A DNA stretch of 64,000 bases, from NCBI RefSeq assembly GCF_004217545.1, contig NZ_SHKY01000001.1, forward strand, positions 5,084,001 to 5,148,000, in the 5' to 3' direction. The position numbers and the translations under genes are program-made. This stretch comes from Krasilnikovia cinnamomea (GTDB lineage Bacteria; Actinomycetota; Actinomycetes; Mycobacteriales; Micromonosporaceae). Shown one piece after another: positions 58,048 through 64,000 of the stretch (position 1 is its first letter; every line of letters starts with the position of its first letter). Under the pieces are notes generated by a model. It was not told the origin of the DNA. It saw nothing but the letters and a program-made list of their open reading frames with translations, and searched no databases.

Positions 58048-59127
58048 TTATTCGGCGTCCGGTTGCGGGCGCGTCGGCGTCCCGGCGAGCCGGGCCCGTG
58101 GCGCCCCCTGCTCGGCGCCCTGCCCGCCGCCCGGTTCCGCATCCTGCCCCCGGTCCGGGTCCCGGTCCTGGTCCGCGGCCTGCTGGACGGTCTGCTGGGC
58201 GGCCCGCTCGCGGGCGCGCTCCGCGGCCTCCTGGCGGTCGAGGGCGCGGTCGATGCGGCGGGCCTCGCGCTCGGACTGGCGGATCCACTGCACGACCAGG
58301 ATGCCGAGCATGGTGACGCTGACGATCTCGCCGCCGGCCCACAGCACGCCGCCCGCGACCACCTGGTCGCTCTGCGGGTCGGCCCAGCCCAGGTGCAGCG
58401 ACGGGTACCAGTCGCCGCCGAGCAGGGTCCGGCTCTGCATGATGGTCAGGCCCAGCACGGTGTGGAACGGCACGGACAGCACCATCAGCAGCGCCCGAGC
58501 CGGGTACGGCCACCGGTTCGGCAGCGGGTCCACCCCCAGCAGCGGCCAGAAGAACAGGCAGCCGGTGAGGATGAAGTGGGCGTGGGTGAACTCGTGCGCC
58601 CATGAGTGCGCCAGGGTGTACCGGTAGAGGTCAGTGAAATACAGCACGAACGGGTTGGCCACGAACAGGCCGAAGGCGACCAGAGGGTAGGTCAGCACCC
58701 CGACCACCCGGCTGTGCAGCACCTTGAGCAAGGCCCGGCGCGCGGGCGGGGCCAGCGTGCGCAGCGCCAGCGTGATCGGGGCGCCCAGCGCGAGGAAGAT
58801 CGGGCCGACCATGGACAGCACCATGTGCTGCACCATGTGCACCGACAGCAGGGTGGTGTCGTACGCCTCCAGCCCGCTGACGGTCACCGCGGCGATCGAG
58901 CCCAGCCCGCCCAGCAGGAAGGCGACCGACCGGCCGGTCGGCCAGGCGTCCCCGCGCCGCCGCAGCCGGTGCACCCCGTACGCGTAGAGGGCGGCGGCGA
59001 CCAGCAGGCCCAGCGCGATCAGGCTGTCCAGCCGGATCTGGGTGAAGATCTCCGTCGCCGTGAACGGCGGGGGGACAGTGTCCCCCGCCGAGCCCGCGAG
59101 GGTGGTGGTTTCGACTAGCTGCACCAC
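58048..59127 (-). CDS. ctaG: CtaG-type cytochrome c oxidase assembly protein
   Basis: 359 residues from GTG 59127 (a second GTG follows directly). About seven membrane helices; HMVQHMVLSMVGPIFLALGAP and FTHAHFILTGCLFFWPLLGVDP carry His residues typical of the COG3336 caa3_CtaG family, linked to copper supply for oxidases. The last 80 residues are charged and disordered (REARRIDRALDRQEAAERA, then Gly/Gln/Asp-rich). It diverges from ctaE, so it is placed to assist that oxidase. Confidence 0.88.
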   Translation of the reverse strand: MVQLVETTTLAGSAGDTVPPPFTATEIFTQIRLDSLIALGLLVAAALYAYGVHRLRRRGDAWPTGRSVAFLLGGLGSIAAVTVSGLEAYDTTLLSVHMVQHMVLSMVGPIFLALGAPITLALRTLAPPARRALLKVLHSRVVGVLTYPLVAFGLFVANPFVLYFTDLYRYTLAHSWAHEFTHAHFILTGCLFFWPLLGVDPLPNRWPYPARALLMVLSVPFHTVLGLTIMQSRTLLGGDWYPSLHLGWADPQSDQVVAGGVLWAGGEIVSVTMLGILVVQWIRQSEREARRIDRALDRQEAAERARERAAQQTVQQAADQDRDPDRGQDAEPGGGQGAEQGAPRARLAGTPTRPQPDAE

Positions 59128-59190
59128 CTGAGGCTAGGACTTCGCCGGGGTGGCCCGGTCACCGGGCGTCGACACGTACCGGATTGGGCC

Positions 59191-59219
59191 CCCCGCGACA
59201 CGTTGCGGTGATCGCGGGG
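59191..59219 (+). promoter_or_regulatory. Inverted repeat just upstream of ctaE
   Basis: CCCCGCGA (59191-59198) pairs with TCGCGGGG (59212-59219) across 13 bases. It ends 13 bases before the ctaE start codon, in the divergent ctaG-ctaE region. It could be an operator or a leader hairpin near the ribosome binding site; no known family is recognised. Confidence 0.4.
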
Positions 59220-59232
59220 CAATAATGAGCCC

Positions 59233-59832
59233 GTGACAGCGGCCCCAGCCATCGACAAGAGCCGGATCCACTCGCTGACGCGCCCCAACATGGTGAGCGT
59301 CGGGACGATCGTGTGGCTCTCCAGCGAACTCATGTTCTTCGCGGCGTTGTTCGCGATGTACTTCTCGATCCGCGCCGCGGACTACAGCATGTGGGAAGAG
59401 CACACCCCGCACCTGAACGTCCCGTACGCGACGACGTTCACGGTGATCCTGGTGCTCTCGTCGGTCACCTGCCAGCTCGGCGTGTTCGCGGCGGAGAAGG
59501 GCGACGTGTTCGCGCTGCGGCGCTGGTTCGCCGTCACCTTCGTCATGGGCCTGATCTTCGTGCTCGGCCAGGCGAACGAGTACCGCCACCTCGTGCCCGC
59601 CGGCATCGCGCTGAACGCGGACGGGTACGGCTCGATGTTCTACCTGACGACCGGCTTCCACGGCCTGCACGTCACCGGTGGTCTCATCGCCTTCATCGTC
59701 TACATGATCCGCACCACGATGGGGCGGTTCACCCCGGCGCAGGCGACGTCGGCGATCGTCGTGTCGTACTACTGGCACTTCGTCGACATCGTGTGGATCG
59801 CGCTGTTCGCCATGATCTATTGGCTTCAGTAG
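59233..59832 (+). CDS. ctaE: Cytochrome c oxidase subunit III
   Basis: 199 residues from GTG 59233. Five membrane helices; VGTIVWLSSELMFFAALFAMY, GFHGLHVTGGLIAFIVYMI and SYYWHFVDIVWIALFAMIYWL are conserved subunit III segments (short, five-helix form as in other actinobacteria). First gene of a ctaE-qcrC-qcrA-qcrB operon, 46 bases before qcrC. Confidence 0.96.
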   Translation: MTAAPAIDKSRIHSLTRPNMVSVGTIVWLSSELMFFAALFAMYFSIRAADYSMWEEHTPHLNVPYATTFTVILVLSSVTCQLGVFAAEKGDVFALRRWFAVTFVMGLIFVLGQANEYRHLVPAGIALNADGYGSMFYLTTGFHGLHVTGGLIAFIVYMIRTTMGRFTPAQATSAIVVSYYWHFVDIVWIALFAMIYWLQ

Positions 59833-59878
59833 CCCGCCGCCCGTCCCCACCAGGTCGAAATCAAGAGGACTCAGGCCC

Positions 59879-60727
59879 ATGACTTCTGACACCCCCGCCG
59901 GCCGGCGTTTCCGGGTGTTCCGCCGACGGCGGTCGGCGCCCAGCCGGGCACGCCGGCGCCTCGGCGCGGCGGTTCGCATGATCGCCGCGCTGGCCCTGGC
60001 CGGTGGCGTCTACACCGCCTTCGCGCCGGGCGCGTTCGCGGAGGACAACCTCCAGCTCTCCGCCGCCGCGCAGGAGGGCAAGGCGCTGTTCGACAACAGC
60101 TGCATCTCCTGCCACGGGCGCGACGCCCGGGGTGTCGAGGGCCGCGGGCCCAGCCTGATCGGCGTCGGCTCGGCCTCGGTGGAGTTCCAGGTGGGCACGG
60201 GCCGCATGCCGATGGTCCGCCAGGAGGCCCAGGCCGAGCAGAAGGCGCCGGTGTTCACCGCCGAGGAGGTCAAGCAGCTCGGCCGGTACATCCAGGAGCT
60301 GGGCGGTGGGCCGCAGATGCCGACCGGGCCGCTGACGGTCGACCCCGAGGACGACCCGGGCGCCCTGTCCCGCGGTGGTGAGCTGTTCCGGCAGAACTGC
60401 ACCTCCTGCCACAGCTTCGGCGGGGCCGGTGGCGCGCTGTCCTCGGGCAAGTTCGCCCCGAGCCTTGGCGACGCCACGCCGGAGGAGATCTACGCCGCGA
60501 TGCTGACCGGCCCGCAGAACATGCCGGTGTTCGGCGACAACGAGATCACCCCGGACGAGAAGCGGGAGATCATCAGCTACATCACGTACCAGCTCCAGCA
60601 GGACAAGGACCCGGGCGGCCTGTTCAACCTGGGCCGGTACGGGCCGGTGACCGAGGGTCTGGCGATCTTCCTGGTCGGCATCACCATCCTGGTGTTCACG
60701 ACCCTGTGGATCGCGGGCAAGTCATGA
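59879..60727 (+). CDS. qcrC: Diheme cytochrome c subunit of the bc1 complex
   Basis: 282 residues from ATG 59879 (AGAGGA ahead). A basic N-terminus and a membrane helix (AAVRMIAALALAGGVYTAF) are followed by two class I cytochrome c domains with heme motifs C75-x-x-C-H79 (CISCHGRD) and C174-x-x-C-H178 (CTSCHSFG). A C-terminal anchor helix (GLAIFLVGITILVFTTLWI) closes it. Two hemes allow direct electron transfer to CtaC, replacing a soluble cytochrome c, as established for the actinobacterial supercomplex. Confidence 0.96.
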   Translation: MTSDTPAGRRFRVFRRRRSAPSRARRRLGAAVRMIAALALAGGVYTAFAPGAFAEDNLQLSAAAQEGKALFDNSCISCHGRDARGVEGRGPSLIGVGSASVEFQVGTGRMPMVRQEAQAEQKAPVFTAEEVKQLGRYIQELGGGPQMPTGPLTVDPEDDPGALSRGGELFRQNCTSCHSFGGAGGALSSGKFAPSLGDATPEEIYAAMLTGPQNMPVFGDNEITPDEKREIISYITYQLQQDKDPGGLFNLGRYGPVTEGLAIFLVGITILVFTTLWIAGKS

Positions 60728-60764
60728 CCGAGCGCATCGAGAGCAGGACAAGAAAGGCACGGCC

Positions 60765-61865
60765 ATGACCGTTACGAAGGACGAGGGGACGACCGGCGGC
60801 ACCCAGCCGGTCGACCTCACCGACCCGCGGTTGTCGCGCTTCGACATCGTGCGCGAGGGGGCGCGGCGCGACGACATCGAGATCGTCACGTACGAGTCGC
60901 AGTTCCCCGCGCCGGGCTCGAAGGCGGAGAAGCGGATCGAGCGGGCCATTGCCCTGCTGTTCGTGATCGCCGGGATCATGGCGCTCGGGTTCCTGGCCGC
61001 CTACATCTGGTGGCCGTGGGAGTTCGAGCTGGGCCACACGCCCAGTGACTACTACACCCCGATCCTGGGCATCTCGCTCGGCATCGCGCTGCTCTGCATC
61101 GGCCTGGCGATCCTCGCCTGGGCCAAGAAGCTGCTGCCGCACGAGGTCGCGATCCAGGACCGCCACTCGGGCCCGTCCAGCTCCGAGGATCAGCAGATCA
61201 CCGGCCAGACGATGCTGTTCACGGTCGACGAGCTGGGCATCCAGCGGCGGCCCCTGCTCAAGGGTGCGGTCGCCCTCGGGCTGGCGCCGATCGGTCTGGT
61301 CGCCGCCGCGCCGCTGGTCGGCGGTCTGATCAAGAACCCGCACAAGGCCGACCGGGGCCAGGACCCGCCGCTGTTCCGTACCGGCTTCACCCCGCGGGAC
61401 GGCCAGAAGATCCGGCTGACCCGCGAGGACGGCAGCGCGATCCGGCCCGAGGACGTCAGCGTCGGCGGCCAGATCACGGTCTTCCCGGGCGTCCCGCACG
61501 GCGCCACCAACGAGTACGCCGACTCGCCGACCCTGCTCATCCACCTGCGGGCGGACGACGCGGAGACGACCCGCCAGAACTCGGCGCCGATCAACGAGGG
61601 CGCGATGTGGGGCAACTACGTCGCGTACTCGAAGATCTGCACCCACGCCGGCTGCCCCGCCAGCCTGTACGAGCAGATGACCAACCGGTTGCTCTGCCCG
61701 TGCCACCAGTCGCAGTTCCTCATCACCGACAACGCCCGGCCGATCTTCGGGCCCGCCAGCCGGAGACTGCCGCAGCTGCCCATCGAGGTGGACGCGGAGG
61801 GATACTTCGTGGCGCGCGAGGACTACCGCGAGACCGTGGGCCCTGACTTCTGGGAGCGGCCATGA
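60765..61865 (+). CDS. qcrA: Rieske iron-sulfur subunit of the bc1 complex
   Basis: 366 residues from ATG 60765. Three membrane helices (AIALLFVIAGIMALGFLAAYI; ILGISLGIALLCIGLAILAW; LKGAVALGLAPIGLVAAAPL), the actinobacterial arrangement, precede the Rieske domain. Cluster ligands: Cys292 and His294 (CTHAGC), Cys311 and His314 (CPCHQSQF); Cys297 and Cys313 would form the disulfide. The stop overlaps the qcrB start (ATGA). Confidence 0.96.
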   Translation: MTVTKDEGTTGGTQPVDLTDPRLSRFDIVREGARRDDIEIVTYESQFPAPGSKAEKRIERAIALLFVIAGIMALGFLAAYIWWPWEFELGHTPSDYYTPILGISLGIALLCIGLAILAWAKKLLPHEVAIQDRHSGPSSSEDQQITGQTMLFTVDELGIQRRPLLKGAVALGLAPIGLVAAAPLVGGLIKNPHKADRGQDPPLFRTGFTPRDGQKIRLTREDGSAIRPEDVSVGGQITVFPGVPHGATNEYADSPTLLIHLRADDAETTRQNSAPINEGAMWGNYVAYSKICTHAGCPASLYEQMTNRLLCPCHQSQFLITDNARPIFGPASRRLPQLPIEVDAEGYFVAREDYRETVGPDFWERP

Positions 61866-63478
61866 AGCGCCGAAAGCTCGACATCGGTGCGATGCCCGGC
61901 GCCGCCGCGGCCGGCATCGACGAACGTTTCCAGGTCGCCACGCCGCTGCGTCGCCTGCTGAACAAGGTCTTCCCGGACCACTGGTCGTTCCTGCTGGGCG
62001 AGATCGCGCTGTTCTCGTTCATCGTCCTGCTGCTCAGCGGCACGTTCCTGACGCTGTTCTTCGACCCGTCGATGCGCGAGGTCACGTACGACGGCGCCTA
62101 CCTGGCGCTGCGCGGCCAGGAGATGTCGGCGGCGTACGCGTCGTCCCTGGACCTGTCGTTCGAGGTACGCGGCGGCCTGTTCATGCGGCAGCTGCACCAC
62201 TGGGCGGCGCTGCTGTTCATGGCCTCGATCATCGTGCACATGGCGCGCGTCTTCTTCACCGGCGCGTTCCGCAAGCCGCGCGAGGCGAACTGGGCGATCG
62301 GCCTGATCCTGTTCCTGCTGGGCTTCCTGGAGGGCTTCACCGGCTACTCGCTGCCGGACGACGGCCTGTCCGGCACGGGTCTGCGCATCGCCTCCGCGAT
62401 CATGCTGTCGATCCCGGTGATCGGCACCTGGCTGTCGGCGTCGATCTTCGGCGGCGAGTTCCCCGGCCACCTGATCATCGGCCGGTTCTACATCGCGCAC
62501 GTGCTGCTGATCCCGGCCGGCCTGCTCGGCCTCATCAGCGCCCACCTCGCGCTGGTGTTCAAGCAGAAGCACACCCAGTGGCCCGGCCCGATGCGGACCA
62601 ACTCGAACGTCGTCGGCGAGCGCATGTTCCCGCGGTACGCGCTCAAACAGGGCGGCTTCTTCATGACCGTCTTCGGCGTCGTGGCGCTGATGGCCGGTCT
62701 GTTCCAGATCAACCCGATCTGGTTGTTCGGCCCGTACCGGGCGTCCGAGGTGTCCTCGGCCAGCCAGCCCGACTGGTACGTCATGTTCATGGACGGCCTG
62801 GTCCGGCTCATGCCGGCGTGGCAGATCACGCTGCCGTTCGGCGACGGCTACAGCATTCCGCCGCTGTTCTGGCCCGCGGTCGTGGGGCTGGGGGCGCTGA
62901 CCACGGTGCCGATGTTCTACCCGTTCATAGAGGCGCGGCGGCTCAAGGACAAGCAGACGCATCACCTGCTGCAGCGGCCGCGCGACGCGCCCGAGCGCAC
63001 CGGCGTGGGCGCCATGGCGTTCACGTTCTTCATCGTCGCCACGCTGTCCGGTGGCAACGACGTCATCGCGGACAAGTTCCACATCAGCCTGAACGCGATG
63101 ACCTGGGCCGGGCGTATCGGTCTGATCCTCCTGCCGCCGCTGGCGTACTACGTCGCGTTCCGCATCTGCCTCGGCCTGCAGCAGCACGACCGTGAGGTGC
63201 TGGCCCACGGCGCGGAGACCGGCATCATCAAGCGGCTGCCGGACGGGCGCTTCATGGAGGTGCACCAGCCGCTCGGCCCGGTGGACGACCACGGCCACCC
63301 GCTGCCGCTGGACTACGCCGGCTGGGTCGTACCGAAGAAGATGAACCGGCTCGGGGCGCTCGCCCCCGCGATCAAGGGCTTCTTCTACCCGGTCGAGAAG
63401 CCGGCGGAGGCCCCGGTGTCGCCCGCCGTGCCGCCGGTGACCCGCGAGGATCGCGAGGAGATCACCTCCGGTCGCTGA
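61862..63478 (+). CDS. qcrB: Cytochrome b subunit of the bc1 complex
   Basis: 538 residues, ATG 61862 within the qcrA stop. Paired heme His residues are visible in LHHWAALLFMASIIVHMARVF and GRFYIAHVLLIPAGLLGLISAHL. TGYSLPDDGLSGTG and a C-terminal domain ending in a cytoplasmic tail of about 90 residues (LPDGRFMEVHQPLGPVDDHG) are typical of actinobacterial QcrB. QcrB is the known target of telacebec-type inhibitors in mycobacteria. Confidence 0.96.
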   Translation: MKRRKLDIGAMPGAAAAGIDERFQVATPLRRLLNKVFPDHWSFLLGEIALFSFIVLLLSGTFLTLFFDPSMREVTYDGAYLALRGQEMSAAYASSLDLSFEVRGGLFMRQLHHWAALLFMASIIVHMARVFFTGAFRKPREANWAIGLILFLLGFLEGFTGYSLPDDGLSGTGLRIASAIMLSIPVIGTWLSASIFGGEFPGHLIIGRFYIAHVLLIPAGLLGLISAHLALVFKQKHTQWPGPMRTNSNVVGERMFPRYALKQGGFFMTVFGVVALMAGLFQINPIWLFGPYRASEVSSASQPDWYVMFMDGLVRLMPAWQITLPFGDGYSIPPLFWPAVVGLGALTTVPMFYPFIEARRLKDKQTHHLLQRPRDAPERTGVGAMAFTFFIVATLSGGNDVIADKFHISLNAMTWAGRIGLILLPPLAYYVAFRICLGLQQHDREVLAHGAETGIIKRLPDGRFMEVHQPLGPVDDHGHPLPLDYAGWVVPKKMNRLGALAPAIKGFFYPVEKPAEAPVSPAVPPVTREDREEITSGR

Positions 63479-63492
63479 ACCACCGCACGACG

Positions 63493-63520
63493 AAAGGGCC
63501 CGCCGCACGGCGGGCCCTTT
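63493..63520. terminator. Hairpin after qcrB
   Basis: AAAGGGCCCGCC (63493-63504) pairs with GGCGGGCCCTTT (63509-63520) around GCAC, 14 bases beyond the qcrB stop and just before the stop of the convergent Lrp-like gene (63535). The three Ts closing the stem are followed by C. Confidence 0.87.
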
Positions 63521-63534
63521 CGCTGTGCCGGATG

Positions 63535-63822
63535 TCAGTCCGCGTCGGGCAGACCGATGGCGAACGCGTCCTCCAGGTCGTGCCGGGAGTAGGCCCGGAA
63601 CGCGATGTGCGACTCGGTGTTCAGCACCCCCGGTGTCTTCGAGATGCGGCCCGCGATGACCTCGGCGATGTCGTCGAAGTGGGGCACCCGGACGATCGCG
63701 ATGAGGTCGACGTTGCCGGCGACCGAGTACACCTCGCTGACGCCGGGCAGTTCCGCGAGCGCCTGGGCGACCTCGGGGATGGAATCGGTGGCGCAGTCGA
63801 TGTGCACGATCGCGGTGTTCAC
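63535..63822 (-). CDS. Stand-alone Lrp/AsnC effector-binding (RAM) domain protein
   Basis: 95 residues from GTG 63822 with GAGGAG ahead. NTAIVHIDCATDSIPEVAQAL, LPGVSEVYSVAGNVDLIAIV and PGVLNTESHIAFRAYSRHDLE match the regulation-of-amino-acid-metabolism domain of Lrp/AsnC proteins. The N-terminal helix-turn-helix is absent, and no upstream frame supplies one. Such short forms assemble into octamers and may bind amino acids without binding DNA. Conserved beside qcrB/trpD in related actinomycetes (from memory). Confidence 0.87.
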   Translation of the reverse strand: MNTAIVHIDCATDSIPEVAQALAELPGVSEVYSVAGNVDLIAIVRVPHFDDIAEVIAGRISKTPGVLNTESHIAFRAYSRHDLEDAFAIGLPDAD

Positions 63823-64000
63823 CTGCGGGCTCCTCGCTCCAGATCCGGTCGGACGGATGGGCTCATGCTATCGGCGCGGTGGACAGCGGCGAGCCGCGGT
63901 TGCCGGGCGCGTTCAGCCTGGGCATGCGGATCGCCAGGTTGCCAGGATTCACATCGGCCGCTGGCTTGGGCGCCAGGTACGGATGGCGGTGATGTTTAGC
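63823..64000. other. Right-end region without a recognisable gene
   Basis: The 178 bases after the Lrp-like gene start include its promoter side. Short frames here (for example one from GTG 63880 to TGA) are under 40 codons and have no ribosome binding site. A gene may begin or end just beyond the window edge. Confidence 0.4.

Overview
The window is high-GC DNA with many GTG starts, tight 4-base gene overlaps and an actinomycete gene order. It is chromosomal DNA of an actinomycete (Actinomycetota), most likely of the Micromonosporaceae type; the family placement is inference. The backbone follows the order I remember from Mycobacterium tuberculosis Rv2190-Rv2220 and from Streptomyces: glnA, an RDD protein, a DUF4191 protein, lipA, lipB, a TIGR01777 protein, a two-lipoyl E2, lpdA, leucyl aminopeptidase, gcvT, cobS/cobT, a DUF3043 protein, glycerate kinase, erpA, adoK, ctaC/ctaF, trpD, ctaE and qcrCAB. 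Lineage-specific genes interrupt that backbone.

Layout. 1-5.4 kb: the tail of a PQQ/beta-propeller-like gene, then a 1740-residue membrane-anchored P-loop NTPase with about 31 exact 32-residue TPR-like repeats. 5.8-8.6 kb: glnA with a GlnR-type box, the RDD protein and DUF4191. 8.7-11.9 kb: a 62-residue protein overlapping a LAL-type LuxR regulator. 11.9-15.2 kb: lipA, then an archaeal-type aspartyl-tRNA synthetase behind a well-formed translational T-box leader with an Asp (GAC) specifier, then lipB. 15.3-25.4 kb: a polytopic membrane protein, TIGR01777, E2 and E3 of the 2-oxoacid dehydrogenase system, leucyl aminopeptidase, gcvT and an MmcQ/YjbR protein. Lipoate synthesis (lipA, lipB) thus sits next to lipoate-using enzymes. 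25.4-28.1 kb: cobS and a CobU-CobT fusion for the last steps of cobalamin synthesis.

28.2-46.7 kb is the main accessory block: a small protein plus M50 protease, an aldo/keto reductase, a 1949-residue proline-rich TPR/WG-repeat protein full of internal repeats, an ABC exporter triad, a beta-propeller protein coupled to an MFS transporter, a secreted phosphoesterase, and a secreted protein with 7 FN3 domains and 14 RCC1 repeats. 46.7-54.4 kb: DUF3043, murA, nadA, glycerate kinase, erpA, adenosine kinase, and a TusA/cysteine desulfurase pair. 54.6-63.5 kb: the bc1-aa3 respiratory branch (ctaC, ctaF, a CtaG-like factor, ctaE, qcrC, qcrA, qcrB), with ctaD absent and trpD inside. The window ends with a stand-alone Lrp/AsnC effector-binding domain.

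Several genes end at strong hairpins without a U-tract. I saw no rRNA, tRNA, transposase, integrase or CRISPR array. The most notable items are the Asp T-box with its second AspRS, the tandem-repeat NTPase, and the repeat-driven WG protein.
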